From assembly GCA_963170055.1 (NCBI GenBank), contig CAUJGJ010000313.1, positions 1,071,701 through 1,094,200 on the forward strand: a DNA stretch of 22,500 nucleotides, given 5' to 3'. Every line of letters starts with the position of its first letter. Position 1 is the first letter of the stretch. Source of the stretch: Halisarca cf. caerulea. Lineage: Eukaryota; Porifera; Demospongiae; Chondrillida; Halisarcidae. Of the stretch, positions 12,801 through 21,360 are shown piece after piece. The notes beneath the pieces are model-generated. The model saw only the letters and a program-made list of their open reading frames with translations, was not told the origin of the DNA and did no database searches. Both the position numbers and the translations under genes were made by a program.

Positions 12801-15800
12801 TACAGTATACGTATGCTATAGTTTTCCTACACATTAATGATACTGAGCATCTTCACAGTGTACATACAGTAGAACCTGGTTAGTAAGAACACTGTCAATG
12901 AGTAATACCTGGTTAGGAAGGACAAGGATATGATACCCCAGCTTATAACCCATAATACTAATCTATATGGTTAGCAAGTACTACACTGATAGTGAGTAGC
13001 AATTTGGAGGGGCCCAGGTGTACTCACTAACGAGGTTCGACTGTGTGTAGTTGCGTTACACAAATACAAATAGCAATACAGCAATATCTCTATAAATAAA
13101 AAAAAACACTTTAGGGCAATGGTGTTTGTCCTTTGCAGGAAGGTTGTCCTCTTCGGGAGGCTCAGAATGTATTGGAAGTAGATAGAGACAATATGTTGGG
13201 ACAATTTCCTTACAAAGGACAAAAGAGAATGCCCAAATATGTCCTTTATGTGACGAGTCCACCGTATACATATGTAACTCTGCTCATACGAAGCTACCCT
13301 AAATTGAGAAACTTTCACTACCAATAATATTTGCGTTTTTTGCGAATTCACTCTTCTTGCGATATTTTTGTCACAAACATTTCTGCACTCGTTCCAAAGT
13401 ATAGGTATAGACAATCTATGGCGAGACTCGCCAAACTTTTAGTTGCAAACTTTTCTGCCTACCAGATTTGACTCCAATTGGGAAAATTTAAAGTTCGTGA
13501 ATATTTCCCGATTTAGGGTATTTTATTCAGTGCTTCTTCAAATACATACGTAATCATAACATTGTGCAAAGGTCACTTTCCCTTCACACCTACATATATA
13601 CGTACATACACAGGGAATACTGCAAGGCATCATCCTATACCAGAGACACTCCATCAGTGTTGGAAATAATGGTCAGCATTCAGACATTGTCTGACCACTT
13701 TGGCATTTTGTCCGACCCAAAAAAGTTTGGGTCAGACATTTACGTAATTGGATGAGCACCACCTCATGTTCATTTCACACACACACAGTGATGTTACCAA
13801 GTCATTTGTACGGAGAATGTCTACTTATGCTTTCATTATTTGTTGATGCACATCTGCTGTAGCACATCTGCTGTGGCACATGTGTATTTCTCCCAAATAT
13901 GTACGTATGTCTGAGCAAAACTGAAATTGTCTGACCAAAATAATGATGATAGGACATTTGTCCACCGGACACTTGCTCCATATTTTCAACACTGCTCTAT
14001 ACTACGTAGTATGGAGTTTCTATGCCTATACCTACTGTACATAAGTAGTATATCCATAGAGACTCTATACTGCCAAGTATAGAGCATCTATAGTACAGTA
14101 TATCCAATGCTAAGTGTAATTGTAGATCCCACACACTAACTTTACATCAATCAAATTACAAGAAATAGCAAGAAATAGCAAGAAGTTGCATTCCTCACAC
14201 TCGAAATAATTATGCAATTTAAATCACATAAATTAACATATGTACGTTTAGTATAACTTGCTTCCTAAATACATACTTCAAAGGGTATGCGATACCCTGA
14301 CCATGATTTACAAGTATTGTATGTATAGGAGGGGACAGAATGAGGAGTACATACGCACGTACTTACTAAGCAAGTTCTACGGTAGTACAGGTCAATAGCT
14401 GTGAATACCCACCTGGTCTCTCCACTTTGATCACTTCAGCTCCCAAATCCCCCAACAGCATTGTCATGAAGGGTCCAGCCAGTATCCTATACAGTGTAAT
14501 ATATGGGTGTTGAAACCACAGGGAATTTGTGAAGTTCAAGAATACAGATCAGTGAAACCTCGCTAATCCGACGCTCAATGGGGCACAAAAATGTCGGATT
14601 AGGAGGTTGTCAGATAACGGAGTCTATCTTAGCATACGTACTTTATTAAAAGTATGGTAATTGTACAGTGGAATCTCCGAATAAAGGACAGTCTCTCTTA
14701 GTATACTTTACTAAATGCATGATGACTGTACAGTGGAACCTCTGAATAAAGGACACTTTGGGGATGATGTAAATTCAGCTGATTAGTTCTTTGTAGAGAG
14801 ATTGTCCTCTTTGGGAGGTTCAAAATGTATTGGAGGGATTATACTGGGGCCGTAAGTTGTGTCCGGGATCCTTTGTAGAGAGATTTATTATACTGTGTCC
14901 AAATTTGGGAGAGTCCACTATCAGAAGCTCCACTGTATGTGTACAGATGATTGGATTAAAGAGAATGTGAGACGACAGATTACAGAGGTTTCACTGTACA
15001 TGTTAGATTAAAGTGGAACGTAATTACTACGCACACTAATGGGCAGCTTGAAAAGACGGCCATCAGGCCATTCAGGTTTTCCCTCTCAGGTAGGCTGACA
15101 GAGAACAGTGCAAGGTACGGGTACTGCAACTCTAATAAGGAAGGGTGCTAGTGAGGATTTAAACTTTGGGGAAGAAGCTGTAGTAACAAAGTTCACAAAC
15201 TCGTACCAACCACTTGAAAGCACACACGCACACACTCAAATTACATTGATTCAATGAGCAAACGGTACATTGTCTAGGAAGGGAATAACAAATCATGGTG
15301 ATGCAAGGAGCACAGGGAATGTACGTACATTTGTGCATGGTAGCAGTAGACATTAACGTTAATAGGGGGTCTACCCCCACCACACACACACACACACACA
15401 CACACTGGGAGAAAAACAGAGCAGTGATTAGGCCAGCCAGCTGTGACCTACGTTTGTATGCAAGCGCTGGGAGCGGGAAAGGGTAACATTTCCCTTTCCC
15501 ACCGTCGGCGCTTACATATGAATGTGGGTTACCGCTGGCTGGACTAGGTAGTGATTCTATAGACCTAGTACATAAGTACGTAGGTGGTTCATACATAAGT
15601 ATTTGTGGTATAGTCTTAGTCTGACGTAGCCAGACCCATTCTCGCCGTGACTGACGTCACCGGGAAGGCGAGAAAGGGTCTGGGGCATTTCATATAGCGA
15701 AGTTGTAGCAAAAGGGCGGAGTTTAATTGGTCTCGCGGAATCAAACCTTGATGACGAAAAGTACAGTAATTAGTAAAATGGCGATGGCAAGCGGCGTCGA

Positions 15801-16884
15801 AATTTGTAAGGTGGACGATGCTATTACTTTTGCTTTTAGCAAACTAACGACTACGTTCTCAACCCTGAAACCCTTACAAATAGATGCAGTTAGGGAAATC
15901 CTGAAGTCCAAGGATGCTTTTGTTAGACTTCCCACTGGTTTTGGGAAGACGGTGATTACGGCAATTCTGCTGACTGCGTTCGATTTTTTAAGGTATTAAG
16001 AAAGGCTTCTCACGGGACACGGATGATTCGGAAGGCACCCATCGTCTTCCAGCGTCCGACATAGTGAAAGATGTCATGAAAGCTGTTCGGTCTCTCTCTG
16101 GCGATCTTTTCATGGACATCGGGAGGCATATACACCCTATAAAGCATCCAAAACCACTTTTTAAAAGAATGGATACTCAGGAGAAGGAAAAGTTTCGCCT
16201 GTACTTGGAAGACACCACGGCATTTACGATTCGCTAACTATTGTATTGTATACGTTATTGTATAATACCGGATATCTTTGTATAATCGTGTATACTACCA
16301 AGGGGTCATTCCGTAAAAGTGTCCAGGTCAATGCAGGACAAAACACCGCTATGGCTGATGAAATGCCCCAGACCCTTTTCCGACCAAGTAATGACGTCAT
16401 AAAAAATGGAGGAATAGGGTCTGGGCTACGCCAGACTAGTATAGTCTAGCCATAGACACTCTAGAGTAGTTAAGTAGCTCGTGCTGTGCCCAGGTCTAGC
16501 TAGTACGTATCTGAGCGTGCTTTAGGACCACTTCCATAACGAACAGGTTCCTAGTTGTTGCAGCATAGATACTCTAACCTACGTAAATGCATATGCATGG
16601 TCTGGGCTACACGTGAGACTAGGAACATAGAATATATAGTTGAAATGGAGTCATTCATTCACTTCTCACTAAGAGCTGCTTTATTTTAAGTATCGCTGGC
16701 AAACCGACCTCGTCAAATCCAACACTCGTACGCCGCATAGCGGACCGCCGGAGGGAGGCATACGCGGGCTTTGGCTGCTGACAGAACGAACGAAGTGAAC
16801 GCTTCGGCCCGCTCCAACAACTGCTTGCCATTTCACTCTGCATTGGAAGTAGGAAGAGCTCAGGACTCCACGCGACAGTGACAT
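111..16884 (-). CDS. SUGCT: SUGCT-like CoA-transferase, 5' four exons (partial, runs off left edge)
   Basis: Homologue of succinyl-CoA:glutarate (hydroxymethylglutarate) CoA-transferase, a mitochondrial class III (CaiB/BaiF) enzyme of glutarate catabolism. Exons read on the minus strand: 16884-16709, 14486-14413, 601-516 and 161-111, with junction phases 2, 1, 0 and 0, all with AG acceptors and GT donors. The joined protein has about 58 residues ending GVRVLDLT, then [19 protein letters not shown] and IKVERP, then [27 protein letters not shown] and [17 protein letters not shown]. These match, in order, the N-terminal Rossmann-like part of SUGCT as I recall it ([30 protein letters not shown]). 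The first 55 residues are rich in Ser and Arg and have no acidic residue, as in a mitochondrial presequence. The catalytic Asp region lies in later exons beyond base 1. Intron 2 (602-14412) holds three genes on the opposite strand. Confidence 0.88.
162..515 (-). other. SUGCT-like intron 3
   Basis: A 354-bp intron between exons 3 and 4. It contains the pogo-like MITE at 249-412 and short GTAC/GTATGTAC repeats around 432-455. No coding signal was seen. Confidence 0.8.
249..412. mobile_element. Pogo-like MITE, family A, copy 1
   Basis: Starts CAGTGAAATCTC and ends GAGGTTCCACTG followed by TA, so the ends are imperfect inverted repeats of the CAGTGGAACCTC type. The interior is clearly homologous to 1330-1504; both carry AAACCTCTCTATA, GTGCAT-TAAAACAGCCT and AAACCTCTGTATAAC. 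No transposase. The left target base pair is TG rather than TA, consistent with age. Confidence 0.72.
516..601 (-). CDS. SUGCT: SUGCT-like exon 3 (GDDTR)
   Basis: Acceptor AATAG before 601, 86 bases, donor GTATGT after 516. Two bases complete an Asp codon, then 28 codons give [19 protein letters not shown] and FMSINRSKK. In the human protein the same segment follows directly after VERPG, which supports joining across the 13.8-kb intron. Confidence 0.9.
641..829. repeat. (GT)n microsatellite with GCGC core
   Basis: About 190 bp of nearly uninterrupted alternating purine-pyrimidine sequence: (TG)n with scattered TA and CG steps, ending in a block of alternating GC around 803-822. The open frames on both strands are Val-Cys or His-Thr repeats from the microsatellite and are not genes. 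Confidence 0.97.
830..1151. other. No feature recognised
   Basis: AT-rich intronic sequence of the SUGCT-like gene. One plus frame is open from 869 to 1168, but it has no recognisable motif and runs into the flanking MITE, so I do not call it. Confidence 0.5.
1152..1327. mobile_element. Pogo-like MITE, family B, copy 1
   Basis: Starts CAGTAAAACTTGGATAGTAA and ends TTACTAACAGAGTTTGACTG, an imperfect terminal inverted repeat of about 25 bp. It is flanked by TA on both sides (1150-1151 and 1328-1329). About 176 bp, non-coding, with internal ACTCACTATC and TACTTACTA motifs. The right-hand TA is also the left-hand TA of the next element. Confidence 0.8.
1330..1504. mobile_element. Pogo-like MITE, family A, copy 2
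   Basis: Starts CAGTGGAACCTC directly after TA at 1328-1329. Ends GTTAGGTTCCACCG, the inverted partner with one or two changes. The interior matches 249-412 across most of its length. The right target is CA instead of TA. Confidence 0.78.
1505..1807 (+). promoter_or_regulatory. Upstream region of receptor paralogue 1
   Basis: No gene. The proximal part, from about 1710, has an AT run ATATATATA followed by GTGCACAAGTGTGCTTGCAG and CAGACC. It is weakly alignable to the conserved block before paralogues 2 and 3 (ACAAGTGCTCAAG, CAGACC). A core promoter about 95 bp before the ATG is plausible but unproven. Confidence 0.35.
1808..4343 (+). CDS. Putative 7TM receptor, tandem paralogue 1 (two exons)
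   Basis: Exon 1 is 1808-2341 (178 codons), the intron 2342-3170 (GTGAGG...CTACAG), and exon 2 3171-4343 (390 codons plus stop), phase 0, predicted 568 aa. Residues 1-20 form a hydrophobic signal peptide. The ectodomain to about residue 225 has six Cys (STEC, NCIS, ALYC, DRC, RVC, AFCG), sequons NFT and NMT, and conserved [15 protein letters not shown] and [15 protein letters not shown]. Seven hydrophobic segments lie near 231-247, 268-294, 308-329, 361-386, 391-417, 434-457 and 469-489. Loops 1-2, 3-4 and 5-6 and the tail are basic, giving N-out/C-in topology. The tail is acidic and Gln/Glu-rich at its end. The ATG at 1808 is used because the upstream ATG of the paralogues is ACT here. The shape is receptor-like, but I recognise no named family and propose no ligand. 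Confidence 0.85.
2342..3170 (+). other. Intron of paralogue 1
   Basis: 829 bp with donor CAG|GTGAGG and acceptor TTCCTACAG. The 3' half matches the paralogue 2 intron (AAGTAAAATTCCATGA, GTCAGCCTTG, and about 250 bp before the acceptor). It carries an 89-bp TIR element at 2519-2607. One plus frame, 2765-3217, is open across the acceptor but encodes nothing recognisable. Confidence 0.8.
2519..2607. mobile_element. 89-bp TIR element, CTAGTC-end family
   Basis: Begins CTAGTCTTG and ends AATGAGACTA. It is flanked by TTGGATGA (2511-2518) and TTGCATGA (2608-2615), an 8-bp target duplication with one mismatch. The paralogue 2 intron has a comparable site without the insertion (CACAGTTACTTTGTGACAGG), which supports a real insertion. 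Confidence 0.68.
4344..4696 (+). other. 3' flank of paralogue 1, duplicated behind paralogue 2
   Basis: AGTAACATCTGCATAA, TTAGTCACATACACAG and later GTGATTGACTTT-like segments recur in 8903-9236. The duplicated unit therefore includes about 350 bp of 3' flank. No canonical AATAAA was found close to the stop. Nothing coding is supported here. Confidence 0.6.
4697..5352. mobile_element. ~655-bp non-autonomous TIR element
   Basis: Left end AGGGACACTCCAGGCAAAATA-like and right end TTTTGCCTGCATGGAGTATCCCT are inverted partners over about 20 bp with a small gap. No ORF of note. The paralogous flank after gene 2 is uninterrupted at this point (GACTTTAATGCACTTATTTG), giving an approximate empty site. 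The left border reads TTAA but the right border does not, so the superfamily is unresolved. Confidence 0.62.
5412..5584. mobile_element. Degenerate pogo-like MITE relic
   Basis: Starts CAGTGGAACTCACTC and ends AACAGGGTTCAGCTG, an imperfect inverted pair of the same type as the family A and B ends. About 173 bp, similar in size to the other copies. No clear TA duplication, so this is a diverged copy at best. Confidence 0.45.
5631..5904 (+). promoter_or_regulatory. Conserved upstream block of paralogue 2
   Basis: Alignable by eye with 9819-10148 before paralogue 3: CATGCATACA, GGTCCATACAC, CACACTCTAGAAAATGAAAG, TGAAAT-TCTGTTTCAA, ACTATAA, AGTGTAC, ATTCCATATC, ACTAATACAGAGTCT, GAGTAGCACTGA. The CTATAAGTG near 5784 is a possible TATA-like element about 120 bp before the ATG. 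Conservation may reflect only shared duplication. Confidence 0.4.
5905..8902 (+). CDS. Putative 7TM receptor, tandem paralogue 2 (two exons)
   Basis: Exon 1 is 5905-6450 (182 codons), the intron 6451-7720, and exon 2 7721-8902 (393 codons plus stop), phase 0, predicted 575 aa. Same architecture as the first copy: signal peptide ([14 protein letters not shown] onward), an ectodomain with the same six Cys, sequons NFT and NSS, then seven membrane segments with the same loop charges. The exon junction falls after [10 protein letters not shown], just before the membrane domain. Two ATGs are available, at 5905 and 5917; the first is chosen because paralogue 3 has it too. The last three quarters of exon 2 are almost identical to paralogue 1, while the first 150 bp are not. 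The tail ends ESSLLK, differing from paralogue 1 after the EREQ segment. Confidence 0.85.
6451..7720 (+). other. Intron of paralogue 2
   Basis: 1,270 bp with donor CAG|GTGAGG and acceptor TTCCTACAG. The start and roughly the last 600 bp match the paralogue 1 intron. A 453-bp block at 6632-7084, bounded by AACCTTGCTA direct repeats, has no counterpart in paralogue 1. The plus frame 7431-7763 is open but is the same sequence type as in the other intron and is not called. Confidence 0.8.
6632..7084. mobile_element. Possible 453-bp insertion in paralogue 2 intron
   Basis: Bounded by exact 10-bp direct repeats AACCTTGCTA (6622-6631 and 7085-7094) and absent from the paralogue 1 intron. No terminal inverted repeats or coding sequence seen. 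It could be an insertion with target duplication or a segment deleted from paralogue 1. Confidence 0.4.
8903..9612 (+). other. 3' flank of paralogue 2
   Basis: 8903-9236 duplicates the 3' flank of paralogue 1 without the 655-bp element. 9237-9612 has no recognised feature apart from a C run at 9322-9328 and TACGTA-type motifs. Confidence 0.55.
9613..9788. mobile_element. Pogo-like MITE, family B, copy 2
   Basis: Starts CAGTCGAACCTCGTTAGTGA and ends TATTGAGGTTCTACTG, with TA on both sides (9611-9612 and 9789-9790). The interior (GGGTTATAAGCTGGGGTATC, GGACCCTCCAAATTGCTACT) matches 12867-13043 in inverted orientation over its full length. Confidence 0.85.
9819..10148 (+). promoter_or_regulatory. 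Conserved upstream block of paralogue 3
   Basis: Counterpart of 5631-5904 with the same ordered motifs; the paralogue 3 version carries an extra stretch around 9965-10010 with GTACGTAAAG. ACTATAA near 10003 and ATTCCATATCC near 10034 are retained. Candidate proximal promoter. Confidence 0.4.
10149..12682 (+). CDS. Putative 7TM receptor, tandem paralogue 3 (two exons, most diverged)
   Basis: Exon 1 is 10149-10694 (182 codons), the intron 10695-11539, and exon 2 11540-12682 (380 codons plus stop), phase 0, predicted 562 aa. Signal peptide [18 protein letters not shown], six ectodomain Cys conserved, sequons NSS and NVT. The seven membrane segments are kept, but segment 3 changes to [18 protein letters not shown], one residue shorter than in the other copies. 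Segment 2 and its flank differ ([13 protein letters not shown]), and the tail after the last helix is largely different ([20 protein letters not shown]), ending EQEHEVE. LEMS, the Gly-Asp pair and LTQ(S/P)LL are retained in all three tails. The charge change GAIGPYGR to GAIRPYER sits just before helix 1. Confidence 0.85.
10695..11539 (+). other. Intron of paralogue 3
   Basis: 845 bp, donor CAG|GTGAGG, acceptor CTTCCTACAG. Apart from the first 15 or so bases and the last 20, I see almost no similarity to the other two introns. A 412-bp TIR element occupies 10779-11190. The rest (11193-11520) shows nothing recognisable. Confidence 0.8.
10779..11190. mobile_element. 412-bp TIR element with TA target
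   Basis: Left end GGGATGAGGGGATATTC and the complement of the right end GGGGTGAGGGGATTATTC are near-perfect inverted repeats. TA flanks both sides (10777-10778, 11191-11192). No transposase ORF. A Tc1/mariner-type non-autonomous element is the simplest reading. Confidence 0.7.
12683..12866. other. 3' flank of paralogue 3
   Basis: Not similar to the 3' flanks of paralogues 1 and 2. Contains GTACGTACGTATATGTATGT around 12729-12750. The duplicated unit therefore ends near the stop codon in this copy, or its flank has been replaced. Confidence 0.5.
12867..13043. mobile_element. Pogo-like MITE, family B, copy 3 (inverted)
   Basis: Starts CAGTAGAACCTGGTTAGTAA after TA (12865-12866) and ends ACGAGGTTCGACTG, followed by TG. 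It is the inverted copy of 9613-9788, so the two form an inverted pair enclosing paralogue 3. Confidence 0.83.
13080..13262. mobile_element. Pogo-like MITE relic, family of 14731-14935
   Basis: TTGTCCTCTTCGGGAGGCTC and AGAATGTATTGGA closely match the interior of the element at 14731-14935. GGACAA-type subterminal motifs are present, but clean ends are not. Part of the open minus frame here is explained by this relic. Confidence 0.5.
13263..13654. other. No feature recognised
   Basis: AT-rich intronic DNA with ACATATATACGTACATACA near 13590. No coding or repeat structure that I can support. Confidence 0.5.
13655..13994. mobile_element. 340-bp TIR element, possibly hAT-like
   Basis: Left end CAGTGTTGGAAATAATGG and the complement of the right end CAGTGTTGAAAATATGGAG are inverted repeats of about 18 bp. 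The interior repeats GTCTGACCA and TGTCCGACC / TGTCCACCGG motifs and a tandem GCACATCTGCTGT. The 8-bp flanks do not match convincingly, so superfamily assignment rests only on the end sequence. Confidence 0.58.
13995..14412. other. Intronic sequence with short hairpins
   Basis: Two short palindromes occur: CTCTATACTACGTAGTATGGAG near 13995 (an imperfect hairpin) and CTCTATACTGCCAAGTATAGAG near 14062. At 14336-14355, GGACAGAATGAGGAGTAC is the exact complement of part of the 91-bp repeat at 21073-22390, so this is a dispersed copy of the same family ending in a TIR-like AAGTTCTACGGTAG. Confidence 0.5.
14413..14486 (-). CDS. SUGCT: SUGCT-like exon 2 (LAGP / [13 protein letters not shown])
   Basis: Acceptor TATAG before 14486, 74 bases, donor GTGGGT after 14413. 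It encodes [18 protein letters not shown] plus IKVERP, the most diagnostic CaiB/BaiF family segment in the window. It enters with the last base of an Arg codon and leaves in phase 1 (G), completed to Asp by exon 3. Confidence 0.92.
14550..14996. mobile_element. Outer pogo-like element, interrupted by another copy
   Basis: Left end CAGTGAAACCTCGCTAATCC and right end ATTACAGAGGTTTCACTG (followed by TA) are inverted partners. The interior holds the complete element at 14731-14935 and an extra partial copy of its left end (CAGTGGAATCTCCGAATAAA, near 14666). Confidence 0.6.
14731..14935. mobile_element. Inner pogo-like MITE, 205 bp
   Basis: Starts CAGTGGAACCTCTGAATAAA and ends AGAAGCTCCACTG, with TA on both sides (14729-14730 and 14936-14937). 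Non-coding. Its interior matches the relic at 13080-13262. Confidence 0.72.
15380..15405. repeat. (CA)n microsatellite
   Basis: A short CACACA run of about 26 bp within SUGCT-like intron 1. Confidence 0.9.
15429..15547. mobile_element. 119-bp foldback element, CTAGTC-end family
   Basis: Nearly its whole length is one imperfect inverted repeat: AGGCCAGCCAGC, GCAAGCGC and GCGGGAAAGGG pair with TCCCTTTCCCACC, GGCGCTTAC and GCTGGCTGGACTAG around a short loop near 15483. Flanks GCAGTGAT (15421-15428) and GTAGTGAT (15548-15555) form an 8-bp target duplication with one mismatch. Confidence 0.75.
15778..15999 (+). pseudogene. RecQ-like helicase N-terminal fragment inside the 823-bp element
   Basis: From ATG at 15778 ([20 protein letters not shown]) the frame reads through [20 protein letters not shown], then [16 protein letters not shown] and stops at 15999. 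The Q-type motif (KPLQ) and Walker A (PTGFGKT) are those of RecQ-like SF2 helicases. Helicase motifs Ia to VI are missing, so the piece is truncated. The frame is open further upstream to 15727, giving alternative starts. An AAG|GTATTA near 15993 could also be a splice donor, in which case this would be a first exon. Confidence 0.7.
15995..16237 (+). pseudogene. Second coding-like fragment inside the 823-bp element
   Basis: A different frame (+1) is open to a TAA at 16235-16237 and encodes [18 protein letters not shown] onward to [13 protein letters not shown]. The amino-acid composition looks like genuine protein. It lies directly after the helicase fragment, as if an internal deletion joined a helicase start to the C-terminal end of the same or another transposon protein. 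No family recognised. Confidence 0.4.
16709..16884 (-). CDS. SUGCT: SUGCT-like exon 1 (start codon, mitochondrial presequence)
   Basis: ATG at 16884-16882, 58 codons plus two bases (AG), then donor GTCGGT. It encodes [10 protein letters not shown] through GVRVLDLT. The split codon AG+G gives Arg at the junction with exon 2, matching the family motif LDLTR-(V/I)LAGP. A second in-frame Met at residue 42 could serve as an internal start but would lose most of the presequence. Confidence 0.85.
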
Positions 16885-17112
16885 CTTCCACCAACAGGTA
16901 ATTGCCTACTCTTGTTCTGGTCTCCTATTTAGCCAGTGGCGTCTTCAGGAGCAAGGATACAGCACCGAATAGACCTTGCTATGTGCAAAAACTAGATGAC
17001 AAAACGGATATTGCCTGGGTTTTCGTTGGATAGCACCACTTTTGGCGCAATTGCAGACGAACTCCAAAACAAGTGAGGATTTTCCTGTAATTAGTAATTG
17101 ACCACGTGGGTC
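16885..17112. promoter_or_regulatory. Bidirectional promoter region between SUGCT-like and TEX10-like genes
   Basis: 228 bp separates the two divergent start codons. TTTGGCGC at 17041-17048 fits the E2F consensus TTTSSCGC, and the palindromic E-box CACGTG lies at 17103-17108, five bases before the TEX10-like ATG. No TATA box is apparent. The transcription start sites are inferred, not seen. Confidence 0.6.
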
Positions 17113-21033
<3,921 letters not shown>

Positions 21034-21360
21034 GTGAGTGTACTTGCATACAGTGGACCTTGGTCTACTGTACCTGGTTAGCACATACTCCTGGATAGTA
21101 AGTACTCCTCATTCTGTCCCTGTGTATACCTCATGTACATAAACCAACCCTGATAGTTAGTACCTGGTTTAGCACATACTCATGGACAGTAAGTACTCCT
21201 CATTCTGTCCCTGTGTATACCTCATGTACACAAACCAACCCTGATAGTAAGTACCTGGGTTAGCACATACTCCTGGATAGTAAGTACTCCTCATTCTGTC
21301 CCTGTGTATACCTCATGTACATAAACCAACCCTGATAGTAAGTACCTGGTTTAGCACATA

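Larger units (their letters stand above)
602..14412 (-). other. SUGCT-like intron 2, host of three nested genes
   Basis: 13,811 bp between exon 3 and exon 2. It contains the (GT)n tract, five pogo-like MITEs or relics, several other TIR elements and the complete three-gene receptor array on the opposite strand. It is the dominant structural feature of the left two thirds of the window. Confidence 0.82.
15617..16439 (+). mobile_element. 823-bp TIR element with helicase fragment, 8-bp TSD
   Basis: Left end TAGTCTGACGTAGCCAGACC and the complement of the right end CTAGTCTGGCGTAGCCCAGA are inverted partners. A second inner pair, AAAGGGTCTGGGGCATTTCA (about 15673-15692), recurs inverted near the right end. 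TATAGTCT flanks both sides exactly (15609-15616 and 16440-16447). Two coding fragments lie inside. It is probably an internally deleted derivative of a larger element, superfamily not determined. Confidence 0.75.
14487..16708 (-). other. SUGCT-like intron 1
   Basis: 2,222 bp. Contains nested pogo-like MITEs (14550-14996), an exon-like stretch on the minus strand (about 15030-15123), a (CA)n run, a foldback element (15429-15547) and the 823-bp helicase-bearing element (15617-16439). 16448-16708 has no feature except a short terminal fragment near 16599-16622. Confidence 0.8.

Noticed and set aside
16655..16894. Minus-strand frame ending [12 protein letters not shown], resembling the NKIKQLL of ISCA1
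   Set aside because: The overlapping minus frame at 16884-16709 gives GVRVLDLTR with a donor that joins exactly to the SUGCT exon 2 motif ILAGP, which explains the region. The ISCA1 resemblance is a short chance match.
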